DNA from: Robiginitomaculum sp.
GTDB taxonomy: Bacteria > Pseudomonadota > Alphaproteobacteria > Caulobacterales > Maricaulaceae
Direction of reading: 5' to 3'
Assembly: GCA_021776515.1 (NCBI GenBank)
Contig: JAJFFS010000012.1
Location: forward strand, 62,001 to 126,000
Length of the DNA stretch: 64,000 nt
Shown here: piece by piece, positions 1 through 9,091 of the stretch
How positions within the stretch are numbered: position 1 is the first letter of the stretch
Layout: every line of letters begins with the position of its first letter
Notes under the pieces: model-generated
Told to the model about the DNA's origin: nothing
The model's database searches: none
The model's input: only the letters and a program-made list of their open reading frames with translations
Translations under genes and position numbers: made by a program

Positions 1-285
1 ATTTTCTGGCTGGTGGCCTTTGCCTATCGGCACATACGCGGACGAGAAGGTCTGGGCATGGGCGATGCCAAACTTCTGGCTGCAGGAGGGGCATGGATGG
101 GCCCTTTTGCCCTGCCCTGGATTATATTGATGGCCTCATCCGGCGCACTGGCCCTGTTGCTGTTAACCGGCAAAAGCAATCTGAGTAGAGATACAGAAAT
201 ACCCTTTGGCCCGGCGCTAGCCATCGCCATTTATATAATTTGGCTGTGGTTTGGCTCGCCTGGGGCGAGTTTGGTCTTGCTGTAA
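1..285 (+). CDS. Type IV prepilin peptidase (GspO/PilD-like), C-terminal part, cut by window edge
   Basis: The reading frame is open from base 1 and gives 94 residues; the start lies outside the window. It contains GMGDAK, with the GxGD aspartate at about residue 22 of the fragment, the signature of the second catalytic Asp of aspartic prepilin peptidases. Hydrophobic membrane segments follow. This family cleaves the short leader of pseudopilins in the inner membrane and often N-methylates the new N-terminus. Its proximity to gspG-K in the same direction makes it the likely processing enzyme for these pseudopilins. The N-terminal half, with the zinc-binding cysteines and first catalytic Asp, cannot be seen. 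Confidence 0.85.
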   Translation: MFWLVAFAYRHIRGREGLGMGDAKLLAAGGAWMGPFALPWIILMASSGALALLLLTGKSNLSRDTEIPFGPALAIAIYIIWLWFGSPGASLVLL

Positions 286-336
286 GGCGTACAGTGGGGC
301 AAAAACCCTATACTTACACAATAAGAGAACAATCGA

Positions 337-1041
337 ATGCCCGCAATATCCACCATTATACCTATTGGAACACAAACATCATATACGCCGCCGGGAGATG
401 AGGCGAAAACGGTCATTGTATTGGGTGCGGCGCGCGGGGGAACATCCATGGCTGCCGGGTTGGTGAGCATGCTTGGAATTAATATGGGGGAACGGATAGA
501 TCCACCCACAAACGAAGACCTGGACTTCATTGAAGGACGTGAACCTTTACCAGCTATACCTAACCCAGATCACCCGGAACACACACGAGTTTTAGTGCGC
601 CTTTTAGGGCTGGTGAACGCACGCAACCAAAAACACCATGACTGGGGATGGAAAGACCCTTTGTCCTTTGTCTATGTGGCACCTCTGCTCAGCCATTTGC
701 GCAACCCCCATTTTGTAGTGGTGTTTCGTGACTTGTTTTCCATATCTGCCCGCGAAAAAGTAGCGACCGGCGTGAACACACTGGACACATTTTCGCGTGC
801 ACAAAAAAACTATGCCTGGTTACTGGAGATGTTAAAACGAAGGGACGCGCCTGCACTTCTTACAGGCTACGAAAAGGTGGTGCTAAATCCTGAAGCTTAC
901 GCCAGGGATTTATGCGCTTTTCTGGGCCATAGCGCCAGCGACACTTTTATTGATCAGGCTATTCAATATATTAAACCAGGACGTGGTCATGGCCAGCTAC
1001 CAACACATTTGACACACTCAAATACCCCCCCCCCTGAGTAA
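337..1041 (+). CDS. Sulfotransferase-like P-loop protein
   Basis: 234 residues. The N-terminal stretch VIVLGAARGGTSMAAGL (about residues 26-42) matches the PAPS-binding P-loop strand-turn-helix of bacterial sulfotransferase-family proteins, and the later VVVFRDLFSISAREK fits the 3'-phosphate-binding arginine/serine segment. The protein would transfer sulfate to a glycan or similar acceptor; the acceptor is unknown. It stops 4 bases before the methyltransferase gene. The last codons lie on a run of ten C (1025-1034) that encodes the terminal prolines. Loss of one C would remove the stop and fuse the two proteins in frame. The upstream Shine-Dalgarno sequence is weak. Confidence 0.7.
   Translation: MPAISTIIPIGTQTSYTPPGDEAKTVIVLGAARGGTSMAAGLVSMLGINMGERIDPPTNEDLDFIEGREPLPAIPNPDHPEHTRVLVRLLGLVNARNQKHHDWGWKDPLSFVYVAPLLSHLRNPHFVVVFRDLFSISAREKVATGVNTLDTFSRAQKNYAWLLEMLKRRDAPALLTGYEKVVLNPEAYARDLCAFLGHSASDTFIDQAIQYIKPGRGHGQLPTHLTHSNTPPPE
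1025..1034 (+). repeat. Poly-C tract (C10) at the end of the sulfotransferase gene
   Basis: Ten consecutive C occur a few codons before the TAA of the sulfotransferase-like gene. By frame arithmetic, a tract one base shorter would read through PPPLSNIM into the next gene, whose ATG is at 1046. Such tracts are slippage-prone in replication and in sequencing, so the length may vary between cells or may be a base-call error. Confidence 0.8.
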
Positions 1042-1045
1042 TATT

Positions 1046-3346
1046 ATGACAGTATTGCATTTTCTTGAAAGCATAAGCCCGTTTGCCCTGAAAAAGGGTT
1101 GGCTGCGCTGGGAGGACGGTCTTGCCCGCAGTCTGCAATGCCCTGCCTGTCATTTTAATGGACAAATGAATACGCAACGGTCTGTCGCTTCACCTTATTC
1201 AAAACACAGACGTTTCAGGCTTTATGATTGCCCGGAATGCGGCACAGCGTATTTTCCTGATATTTCACCGCCACCTTATGAAGATCAATCTCATGGCGGT
1301 CAAAAAGAAAACTTTACCGCACCCAGTAAATTTTATGTTGAACAGGGGGCCGGTTTTGAGCCGATGATTGCCCCTTTTTTCTGGTTACCAAAAAACACCA
1401 TTAAATCACTGCTCGAAGTTGGTTGTGGATATGGGTTTTCACTGGATTTTGCCGCGCGTGCCTTGGGCTGGAATGCTCAGGGTGTCGATCCATCGCATAT
1501 TGCCCGGACCGGATCGTCGGAATTGGGTATTCCCATAATGGCGGGGTACCTAAACGCCGACACCAAACTGGAAGGTATGCCATTTGATCTGGTTTTTTCT
1601 TCCGAGGTTATAGAGCATATCGCTGACCCGGACCCCTTTGTGGACGTTCTTGCTATGGCCGCAGGCAAGCAAGGCACATTGTTGTTGACCACCCCTGACA
1701 TTGAGGGTTTGCGCCAGGAACGGGCTGTCGAAGAGATCATTCCTCTATTATCGCCTGGGTCACATCTGGTTTTGTTCAGCAAAAATGGTCTGGATGCTTG
1801 TCTGAAACGAGCCGGATTTAAACATGTCAACGTGTGGTCCACCGGCGATACGCTTTATGCCTTTGCCTCAAACCACACCATCGATATTGATTTTTCTACA
1901 CCTATCGATCGCCCACTATTGTCAAAATACTTGCAAGATAAACTCAAGAAAAAGAACCTGCCCCATCACCTCAAAAGCGGATTTGCCGGGCGACTTTTGC
2001 GGGCACAAACTGATGATGGCGATTATAATAAGGCAAAAAAAACCCTTGGTGTTCTGGTTAAACACTGGAAAGAAATTTACGATATTGACCTGCTGGTGCC
2101 AGAAACAATAGGGACAACGGAGCTGGCAGATACTGATTTCGCCTCCTATGCGGATATGCACCCGTTTAATCTGGTCAGTGTTTTATACTGCGCGGGTATT
2201 CTCGCCCTCAATGCAACACAGGATAAGGCTCTGGCGTTAGCATATTTCACGGCTTGTTCCCGTAATTACCAAGTCCTCGAGCCGGTTTTGACCAATGTCA
2301 ACGTTGCCGAGATTACCTCACGTCAATTAGCGCAATATGCTGATATATTACGTGCTGGCTTAATAATGCACACCAACCCTGCCAAAGCAGTCGTTATTTT
2401 AGAGACTGTTACACACAACACTGACCCAACTCTGGTGCAACAATTAAATAAAACCCTGATGGAAGTTTTTACTGCGGCCGCTAATTCTGGTGAGTACTCC
2501 TCAGCAGAACGCCTGCGTATGGCGGTTGAGACAGACCTGAACCATAAAGCGAACTATGATGAGTTTGAGCGCGCAGCGGCCCTGGGTCTGGCCATGATCG
2601 CGCTCAACCATCATTTCGATCGCCCCAAGGGGATCTTCTGGCTGGGAAAAGCGCTGGAACACGCACCTGACAAGCCCGAATGGGAGGGGATGCGCGAAGT
2701 TTGGGCAACCCATGCCACCATCCATGGCATTGAACTGCTGTCTCAAGGCGGACAAGAAGCGTTTGCTACAAAACGGGATCAAATTGGCGCGGCCCTAAAG
2801 ACAGGTGCAACTGAGGCCAACGATTTTGCAGTACTTGAAGCTCTTGGTCTGGCTTATTTACCAGACAGGCCTGAAGAAGCACTTTTCTGGCTGGAAAAAG
2901 CACTGGCCACATCTGATGAAAGCCACTACGCGGCTACGGCCATGCGGATCGATAATGCCAGCACACGTGTTTTTCTGGATGCCGTAAACGCGGGAGATGC
3001 GAAAAATGCCACCAAAACCTGCAAGGCTATTGTGGCATTGGCGAAGGCAACAAAAGACCCCGCATTGCATTTTGCATTGGGTCTTGACGCACTGAACCGG
3101 CGAGGCAACCTGAAAGACGCGACAAAATACTTTGCCGCACTTACCGATCAACAAACACACCCTGACCTGGCCGTTCAGGGGGCATTTCATCTTGCGCTGG
3201 TCCTTGCCCGAAAGGGAAAGGCAACCGAAGCACAAAAGGTCGCAGATACGCTTTATGCCAAAACCAATCCAAATGTCACGTTAGTCAAACAACTTGTCGG
3301 AAAACGCCAGGCAGAACTTGACGTCGCCATCACTACAGCAGCATAG
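1046..3346 (+). CDS. Class I SAM-dependent methyltransferase with zinc-ribbon-like N-terminus and helical repeat C-terminus
   Basis: 766 residues. CPAC (32-35) and CPEC (62-65) suggest a zinc-binding knuckle. LLEVGCGYG (about 122-130) is the SAM-binding motif I of a methyltransferase-23/11 type fold, with DLVFSSEVIEHI as the downstream acidic/IEH motif. The region from about residue 330 to the end is alanine-rich and helical, with TPR/Sel1-like spacing (for example LGLAYLPDRPEEALFWLEKAL). The combination recalls glycan-modifying methyltransferases carrying a protein-interaction solenoid. It lies between a sulfotransferase-like and an RgpF-like gene, so a role in decorating a surface polysaccharide is inferred. 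The substrate is not evident. Confidence 0.75.
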   Translation: MTVLHFLESISPFALKKGWLRWEDGLARSLQCPACHFNGQMNTQRSVASPYSKHRRFRLYDCPECGTAYFPDISPPPYEDQSHGGQKENFTAPSKFYVEQGAGFEPMIAPFFWLPKNTIKSLLEVGCGYGFSLDFAARALGWNAQGVDPSHIARTGSSELGIPIMAGYLNADTKLEGMPFDLVFSSEVIEHIADPDPFVDVLAMAAGKQGTLLLTTPDIEGLRQERAVEEIIPLLSPGSHLVLFSKNGLDACLKRAGFKHVNVWSTGDTLYAFASNHTIDIDFSTPIDRPLLSKYLQDKLKKKNLPHHLKSGFAGRLLRAQTDDGDYNKAKKTLGVLVKHWKEIYDIDLLVPETIGTTELADTDFASYADMHPFNLVSVLYCAGILALNATQDKALALAYFTACSRNYQVLEPVLTNVNVAEITSRQLAQYADILRAGLIMHTNPAKAVVILETVTHNTDPTLVQQLNKTLMEVFTAAANSGEYSSAERLRMAVETDLNHKANYDEFERAAALGLAMIALNHHFDRPKGIFWLGKALEHAPDKPEWEGMREVWATHATIHGIELLSQGGQEAFATKRDQIGAALKTGATEANDFAVLEALGLAYLPDRPEEALFWLEKALATSDESHYAATAMRIDNASTRVFLDAVNAGDAKNATKTCKAIVALAKATKDPALHFALGLDALNRRGNLKDATKYFAALTDQQTHPDLAVQGAFHLALVLARKGKATEAQKVADTLYAKTNPNVTLVKQLVGKRQAELDVAITTAA

Positions 3347-3352
3347 AAGAGC

Positions 3353-4402
3353 ATGAATAAATTACGTAATCTTATCAGACGGTTTTGGATGTTGTTCGTG
3401 GGCGAACGCGAGCGCAATGACTATGTAACGCAATATGTCAAATTTGCCTGGGCACTTGTTTTTGGTCGTGGCACCTATATTCGCCAAAGCTGGGGCAAAC
3501 TGCCATCGGCGAAAAAGCACAAACACATCGCCATTTTTGTTCATTATGATGCACAAGGATACGTGCATGATTATGTGCTGACTTATGTGAAGGCACTTCG
3601 TGAGGCCGGACGCACGGTTATATTTATTACCAACAGCCCGAAGTTTCCGCAAAGCGAGAGAAAAAAACTACAAAGCCTCTGTGCGCAAACCCTTTGGCGT
3701 AAGAACAAGGGCTACGACTTTGGTGCTTATGCGGATGGTTTGAAAACACTGGGCGATTTATCGGCTTATTCCACCATTACACTTTGTAATGACAGCGCCT
3801 ATGGACCACTTTTCCCCCTGGCAGATGTTTACAAGAAAATGGACCCTGATGTTTCAGATATTTGGGGTCTGACAGATTCCTGGGATACCGCCCATCATCT
3901 TCAAAGTTACTTTCTTGTCTTTCACAAAGCAGCCCTGTCACATCCAACATTTCAAAACCGCTGGCAGAATTATGTCCACGTACCCTCAAAATCATGGGTT
4001 ATTCGCAAACATGAAATTGGCTTGGCCGCCGAGACACGAAAAGCCGGTTTGCGGGCGCAGGCCGTTTTCCCCTATCGGGATTTGCTGGGTGATTTTTTTG
4101 ACCGCATGGGCGATGCCTCCATACTTGATGATGAAGACTTGCGGCCAACCCATCGCAACTTTCTGGCACAAGTATTTGCGCATGCTGAAAGTGGTACACC
4201 ATTGAATGTTACCCATTTCTTCTGGGATCGACTCATAGTCAAATTTGGCTACCCCTTTATCAAAAAAGAAATATTGCAGGGAAATCCATCGGCTTTACCC
4301 AGTCTTTATCTTTGGGAAAGCCTCGTCAACAAATGCAGCGATTATGACACACGGGAAATCACCAAACATCTGGAATTCACCATGCGTGGGCGGTTTATGT
4401 GA
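3353..4402 (+). CDS. Rhamnan synthesis F (RgpF)-like family protein
   Basis: 349 residues. The segment IAIFVHYDAQGYVHDYVLTY followed by LREAGRTVIFITNSP, and later RKNKGYDFGAYADGL with TLCNDSAYGPLF, is the pattern of the RgpF-type family found in rhamnan and O-antigen assembly clusters. These proteins resemble glycosyltransferases and act on cell-surface polysaccharide. Only 6 bases separate it from the methyltransferase. Its stop overlaps the start of gspE by 4 bases, so the glycan genes and the secretion operon are probably co-transcribed and translationally coupled. Exact enzymatic activity is uncertain. Confidence 0.75.
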   Translation: MNKLRNLIRRFWMLFVGERERNDYVTQYVKFAWALVFGRGTYIRQSWGKLPSAKKHKHIAIFVHYDAQGYVHDYVLTYVKALREAGRTVIFITNSPKFPQSERKKLQSLCAQTLWRKNKGYDFGAYADGLKTLGDLSAYSTITLCNDSAYGPLFPLADVYKKMDPDVSDIWGLTDSWDTAHHLQSYFLVFHKAALSHPTFQNRWQNYVHVPSKSWVIRKHEIGLAAETRKAGLRAQAVFPYRDLLGDFFDRMGDASILDDEDLRPTHRNFLAQVFAHAESGTPLNVTHFFWDRLIVKFGYPFIKKEILQGNPSALPSLYLWESLVNKCSDYDTREITKHLEFTMRGRFM

Positions 4403-6042
4403 GCGTGGCAGGCACACCTTTGGAAGAAACAAATTCAGTAAACTGGCTGAACCATACGGGTATTGCCACAGCTGATACCGAACGTGCGATCAGGGCCGCT
4501 GATGAAAGTGGTGAGCCACTTGCCTCGGTGGTGCGCCGCCTCGGATTTTTAAGTGATGCCGCCATCGCTGATGCCCTGGCTAAAACCTACGGACTGCCGC
4601 GCCTCTCGCTAGATGATTTTGCGACAACAGACCCGGTGGGCGGCGTCATAAGCCCTGAATTTCTAATAGCCAATCAGGCCTGTATCGCCAGCGCAGATGA
4701 TGGTGGTGTGCTTTTGGTCCTTGCTGATCCCTCTTTACCTGATGTTACCGAAGCGATTGCCCTGGCCACGGGAAAATCCGTTAACCTAGCACTAGCACCC
4801 CTGGCGGATATAGAAGCCACATTGGCACTTTATTTTGGCGCACGTAAAAACAGCGCCAATCCTCTGCACACCGCCGCAACTGACGATACGGATGCTGAGC
4901 ATTTACGTGATCTGGCCAGCGAAGCCCCTGTGGTCCGTCTTGTTAATGACCTGATCAAGGATGCTCTGAAACAACGAGCTTCAGATATACATGTAGAGCC
5001 CTATCGCAATCACTTGCGCATTCGCTTTCGCATTGATGGCGTGTTGCATGACCGCGAATCTTCCCCTGCCGCCCTGGCACAGCTGGTCGTGTCACGCATC
5101 AAGATCATTGCAGATCTGGACATAGCCGAACGGCGCCGCCCACAGGATGGTCGCGCCCGGGTGAGTATTGCCGGAACCCCGCTTGATTTGCGTATTGCCA
5201 CAACGCCCAGCGCCCATGGCGAAAGTGTTGTGATCCGCTTGCTGGAAGACCGTGATGCTGAAGTTGACCTTGGCTCTCTGGGGCTGAGTAAAAAAGATGA
5301 AACTTTGCTTCGTGAGCGACTGTCTGCCCCGTTCGGGTTGATTTTGGTTGTAGGGCCAACCGGCGGCGGAAAAACCACAACTCTTGCCGGTGCCATCAGC
5401 ACCCTGAACACACCAGAACGCAAAGTGATTTCCATTGAAGACCCGGTAGAATACCAGATTGACGGTGTGACCCAGATCGCCGTGCAACCTGCTATCGGGC
5501 TTACGTTTGCCAGTGCGCTTCGCTCTGTGTTGCGTCAGGATCCGGACGTCATTGTCGTGGGCGAGCTGCGCGATCAGGAAACCGCAGAAATTGCCGTTAA
5601 TGCTGCGCTGACCGGGCATCTGGTTCTGGCCACCTTGCATGCCAACACGGCTGCGGGTGCACCAGCCAGGTTGATTGATATGGGCGTGGACCCGTCGCTT
5701 TTGCGCTCCACCTTGCGACTTATTCTTTCTCAGCGACTGATCCGTGTGCTCTGCGCCTCGTGCCGAAAAAAGGTCAAAGGCAAGTGGACACATACAGGAT
5801 GCGAAAAATGCGCCAATACAGGCTATGTCGGCCGGAAAGGGCTGTTTGAATCCATTGATCTGACAGCATCTTTACTGGATTTGATCCAGCCCGGTCTTTC
5901 TGCCCTGGAATTTGAAAAAGCTGCCAAGAGTGCTGGTGCCGTTTCTCTGGCCGATGATGGCCGCGAGAAAATTACTGCAGGTATAACCGATGCCAACGAG
6001 ATCTGGCGTGTGCTGGGTGAGCACATAGAGAGCCCGTCATGA
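4399..6042 (+). CDS. gspE: Type II secretion system ATPase GspE
   Basis: 547 residues from a GTG start in a GTGA overlap with the gene before. It has an N-terminal GspE/MshEN-type domain and a RecA-like core with Walker A GPTGGGKTTT (about residue 318). The Asp box is LRQDPDVIVVGELRDQETA, and a His-box-like LVLATLHANT follows. Near residues 450-475 four cysteines (CASC...CEKC) form the zinc-binding element typical of GspE. GspE is the cytoplasmic hexameric ATPase that drives pseudopilus assembly on the GspF/L/M platform. The length is normal for the family. First gene of the gsp block visible here; gspD is not in the window. Confidence 0.95.
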   Translation: MSVAGTPLEETNSVNWLNHTGIATADTERAIRAADESGEPLASVVRRLGFLSDAAIADALAKTYGLPRLSLDDFATTDPVGGVISPEFLIANQACIASADDGGVLLVLADPSLPDVTEAIALATGKSVNLALAPLADIEATLALYFGARKNSANPLHTAATDDTDAEHLRDLASEAPVVRLVNDLIKDALKQRASDIHVEPYRNHLRIRFRIDGVLHDRESSPAALAQLVVSRIKIIADLDIAERRRPQDGRARVSIAGTPLDLRIATTPSAHGESVVIRLLEDRDAEVDLGSLGLSKKDETLLRERLSAPFGLILVVGPTGGGKTTTLAGAISTLNTPERKVISIEDPVEYQIDGVTQIAVQPAIGLTFASALRSVLRQDPDVIVVGELRDQETAEIAVNAALTGHLVLATLHANTAAGAPARLIDMGVDPSLLRSTLRLILSQRLIRVLCASCRKKVKGKWTHTGCEKCANTGYVGRKGLFESIDLTASLLDLIQPGLSALEFEKAAKSAGAVSLADDGREKITAGITDANEIWRVLGEHIESPS

Positions 6043-7235
6043 GCGGCTTTCGGGTACGTGCTGTTGCAACCGATGGTACCGAGAGTGATGTTTTTGTCGA
6101 GGCCAGTTCGGAAACCGAAGCGGCCGCCATGGTCCGCGCCAATGGCCTGACACCCCTGTCTGCACAGCCGGGAACTCAACCACGCAATAAGCGAGCACCA
6201 CGTGGTGCCAATGCCGCTGCCTCTCGTATTGTGCGCGAACTGGGGGCGTTAACCGGCGCTGGACTAACCGTTGAACAAGCCCTTTCCAGCCTGTCCCGTT
6301 ACGCCAGTTCCGCTTTGGCCGTCAGTATCGCAACCTCATTGCAAGATGATGTACGCGCCGGGAAAAGCCTTGCTGATGCCTTTGGTGCCCGTCCAGAAAT
6401 TTTCCCGCCACCATTTCCGCAAATTGCCGAAGCCGGAGAGGTATCAGGTGCCTTGCCTGCGGCCCTTAATGATCTGGCTGATTGGCAAGAAAAACGGGCC
6501 GCCTTTGATAACGAGATCAAGGGTGCCTTGATTTATCCCGTTATTCTTCTGGTATTGGCATTTGTAGCGGTCACTGGCCTGCTGGTTTTCGTTGTCCCCC
6601 GGTTTGAGCAAGTGTTTTCTGATATGGGAGCGGCTCCACCCGCCTTTGCTGCCGGTGTTTTTGCCACCGCACGGGGATTGGCCAAGGCATCTCCCTTTAT
6701 TCTTGCCTTTGGATTTGGTGCCACGCTTTTAACTGGCCTGTGGTTAAGGGGCTTGGAAGCACGACGAACAGCACTTGCCTTTGCCCATCGTCTGCCCGGT
6801 ATAGGCGCATTGATGCGGGCTATGCTGGCAGCACGGTTTTGCCGGGTACTGGCGGTGCTATTGCTCAATGGCCTGTCTGCTGTTCCCGCCTTTCGCCTGG
6901 CCAGCGCCAGCCTTACCGATGATTATGCTAAAATGCGGCTTGAAGAAGCACTAACGCAAGTGCGCCGGGGCGCTTCCCTTCCTGACCAGATAGAGGCCAC
7001 GGGGGTCTTGCCACCACTAGCCGTAGAGATCATACGGGTTGGCGAACAAACCGGAGAGCTGGGTAAGGCGACTGAACGTCTTGCCAATCTTTTTGAAACC
7101 CGACTGGAACGTGGGGCGCGCACCGCCTTGCATTTGGCTGAACCAGCACTTATCGGCTTTGTTGGATTGATAGTTGGTGTTATTATCGTCTCTATTCTGC
7201 TTGCCCTGGTAAGCGTCAATGATGTTGGATTATAA
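6039..7235 (+). CDS. gspF: Type II secretion inner-membrane platform protein GspF
   Basis: 398 residues, starting in an ATGA overlap with gspE. Two homologous helical T2SSF domains are visible: the first around ELGALTGAGLTVEQAL, the second around FCRVLAVLLLNGLSAVPAF. Each is followed by hydrophobic membrane segments, with the last at the C-terminus (LIVGVIIVSILLALVS). The repeated motif GEVSGALPAAL / GEQTGELGKA is characteristic. GspF is the polytopic core of the assembly platform and contacts GspE. Length and position after gspE are canonical. Confidence 0.95.
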   Translation: MSGFRVRAVATDGTESDVFVEASSETEAAAMVRANGLTPLSAQPGTQPRNKRAPRGANAAASRIVRELGALTGAGLTVEQALSSLSRYASSALAVSIATSLQDDVRAGKSLADAFGARPEIFPPPFPQIAEAGEVSGALPAALNDLADWQEKRAAFDNEIKGALIYPVILLVLAFVAVTGLLVFVVPRFEQVFSDMGAAPPAFAAGVFATARGLAKASPFILAFGFGATLLTGLWLRGLEARRTALAFAHRLPGIGALMRAMLAARFCRVLAVLLLNGLSAVPAFRLASASLTDDYAKMRLEEALTQVRRGASLPDQIEATGVLPPLAVEIIRVGEQTGELGKATERLANLFETRLERGARTALHLAEPALIGFVGLIVGVIIVSILLALVSVNDVGL

Positions 7236-7236
7236 G

Positions 7237-7677
7237 ATGTCAAACCCTGAAAAACCCAAACCCAATACGTCACGAGACGGTTATACACTCACTGAATTAC
7301 TGGTGGTTCTGGTCATTCTTGGCCTGCTGGTTGGCTTGATAGCGCCTCGCTTTCTGAGCCAGATTGGCAAAGCCAAAAGCAAGACTGCGCGCGTGCAGAT
7401 CACCAACCTTTCAACGGCACTGGAATATTTTCAACTGGACACAGGCCGATACCCGGCAAATTCGTCAGGGTTATCGGCACTGCTATCCGCACCACCAAAC
7501 ATGGTGAACTGGGATGGTCCGTATTTGAAAACCCGCCGGGTGCCGGATGACCCCTGGGGCAACCCCTATCATTATCAAATTGGCGCCAATAACAGTTTTA
7601 TCATTAGCACCCTTGGAGCCGATAATCGGGAAGGTGGGGATGGCGAAGACAGTGATATTTCCTCTGCGGACGGTTAG
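7237..7677 (+). CDS. gspG: Major pseudopilin GspG
   Basis: About 146 residues. The leader ends in RDG and is followed by YTLTELLVVLVILGLL, the class III prepilin motif with Glu at +5 of the mature protein, so cleavage after Gly is expected. The mature part has the conserved YPAN...GLSAL and DPWGNPYHYQ of the GspG calcium-binding region. It is the main subunit of the pseudopilus. I placed the start at the ATG just after the gspF stop, giving a 15-residue leader. An in-frame ATG at 7219, overlapping gspF, would add six residues and cannot be excluded. Confidence 0.92.
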   Translation: MSNPEKPKPNTSRDGYTLTELLVVLVILGLLVGLIAPRFLSQIGKAKSKTARVQITNLSTALEYFQLDTGRYPANSSGLSALLSAPPNMVNWDGPYLKTRRVPDDPWGNPYHYQIGANNSFIISTLGADNREGGDGEDSDISSADG

Positions 7678-8107
7678 ACACGGCTATACGCTGGCAGAGC
7701 TTTTGGTCGTGCTGGCCATCCTTGGTCTTGTCACAGCCATTGCCGCACCGCGCTTTACTACACGCTCTGACCCAGCACGAATACGGCAGGTGAGCGCCGA
7801 GGTTGTTAACCTATTGCGCAATGCCAAAATCAGCGCCCGCCGCACCGGCACCAGTACAAAAATTTTTTTTAATCCCCTGGAAAAGCAGGTCTGGATTGAA
7901 GGAGGGGGCAAAAAACTTGATTTTGATCCAGAGCTGAACCTCACAGTCACCGGCGCTGACGTTGAATCAGAGGGTGATAATATCGGCATACGGTTTTTCC
8001 CGGACGGCCAAAGCACCGGCGGCGTGATCGAGATGGAACTAGGCACAACAATTCATAAAATTGATGTGATCTGGGCCAATGGGGAGGTACGTCTTGCACA
8101 AGAGTAA
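7640..8107 (+). CDS. gspH: Minor pseudopilin GspH
   Basis: 155 residues from the ATG at 7640, which has GGAAGGTGGGG just upstream; the gene overlaps the end of gspG by 38 bases. The 15-16 residue leader ends VRHG and is followed by YTLAELLVVLAILGLV, a prepilin cleavage site and N-terminal helix with Glu5. The C-terminal domain (RTGTSTKIFFNP, then IRFFPDGQSTGG) fits the GspH fold. GspH is a minor pseudopilin linking the GspI-J-K tip to GspG. Upstream in-frame starts would cover most of the gspG end and are unlikely. Confidence 0.88.
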   Translation: MAKTVIFPLRTVRHGYTLAELLVVLAILGLVTAIAAPRFTTRSDPARIRQVSAEVVNLLRNAKISARRTGTSTKIFFNPLEKQVWIEGGGKKLDFDPELNLTVTGADVESEGDNIGIRFFPDGQSTGGVIEMELGTTIHKIDVIWANGEVRLAQE

Positions 8108-8450
8108 CAGCGCCGGATTTACCTTGATTGAAACCGTCATTGCCACGGCCCTTGCTGCCATTGGCTTTGCTCTTGTTTTTCAAGGTCTGGGCGGTGCTGC
8201 ACGCCTGACCCAGGCCAGTCGGGAGACGACCCGCGCCGTGTTTGTGGCAAAATCTGTTCTTGCTGAAAACACTTCAAGCGCTGATGAAACCCATCATCAG
8301 GGCATTACCGATGGCATAGCCTGGACGTTAAATGCCAGCATCATTGCTGAACGTGCCGATGGCGTAAAGCTGGTCCGCTATGACGTTCTTGCCGAAGGGG
8401 CAAAGGGGCGCCGGGTGCATCTGGTCACTGAAAGGGCAACAAGCCCGTGA
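8079..8450 (+). CDS. gspI: Minor pseudopilin GspI
   Basis: About 123 residues. NSAG precedes FTLIETVIATALAAIGFAL, the prepilin peptidase site and hydrophobic helix with Glu5. The small mature domain and position between gspH and gspJ identify GspI, a component of the tip complex. The ATG at 8079 overlaps gspH by 29 bases. A TTG at 8094 is preceded by a strong GGGGAGG at good spacing and would give a shorter leader, so it may be the real start. Confidence 0.85.
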   Translation: MGRYVLHKSNSAGFTLIETVIATALAAIGFALVFQGLGGAARLTQASRETTRAVFVAKSVLAENTSSADETHHQGITDGIAWTLNASIIAERADGVKLVRYDVLAEGAKGRRVHLVTERATSP

Positions 8451-9091
8451 ACAGACAAAATCAACATGACCGCCGCGCTGGCTTAACCCTTGCCGAAATG
8501 ATGATTGCGCTGGTGATTAGCGGGCTGACTTTGGTCATCACCGTACAAGCTGCAACCAATATACGTGGGTGGGCGGGCCGTATGGGCAAAGCAGAGGAAA
8601 CCAATTCTCAAATTACCGGCCTGTATCAATTTACCGAAACCATGCTTTCCGAAACCCAGCCTTTGACCCGGCAAGATGGTGAGCGAACAATTTTTTTGTT
8701 TCAGGGTAGCCAGCATGCTGTTCGTTTCGTCAGGGCAGAACCGGGCTATCCCTCTCGTGCCGGCTTGTACCAATACCATTTGTTTGCTGAGCAAAGAATA
8801 GACGAACAATGGAGTTTTATTCTGGAACGTGAATTGCTCACTGATCCTTCACATTTTGGTACACTGCAAGCCCCCGCCCGGCTAACATTATTCACGGGTA
8901 CTGAGGCACCGCTCTTTACTTTTTCTGCTTCAGGGGGGTGGCAACAGGACTGGACACCAAAAGAGGCACAGCCAGATATGGTGCGCTTTGGCATGGGAAG
9001 CTGGCCATCCCTGACCATCGCCCTGCCCCGCGCAAAGAAAAATACAAAGACAACAACCAAAGATGATACGCCAGAAAGGGCAAAATCATGA
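8447..9091 (+). CDS. gspJ: Minor pseudopilin GspJ
   Basis: 214 residues from a GTG in a GTGA overlap with gspI. The leader is RRAG followed by LTLAEMMIALVISGLTL, a prepilin-type N-terminus with Glu5. The first mature residue is Leu rather than the usual Phe or Tyr, which is tolerated. The mature domain length suits GspJ, which forms the pseudopilus tip with GspI and GspK. The C-terminal tail is lysine- and threonine-rich (KKNTKTTTKDDT) and probably disordered. Confidence 0.85.
   Translation: MNRQNQHDRRAGLTLAEMMIALVISGLTLVITVQAATNIRGWAGRMGKAEETNSQITGLYQFTETMLSETQPLTRQDGERTIFLFQGSQHAVRFVRAEPGYPSRAGLYQYHLFAEQRIDEQWSFILERELLTDPSHFGTLQAPARLTLFTGTEAPLFTFSASGGWQQDWTPKEAQPDMVRFGMGSWPSLTIALPRAKKNTKTTTKDDTPERAKS

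Noticed and set aside
5092..5793. Long antisense frame within gspE
   Set aside because: Composition and lack of any motif show it is a shadow of gspE.
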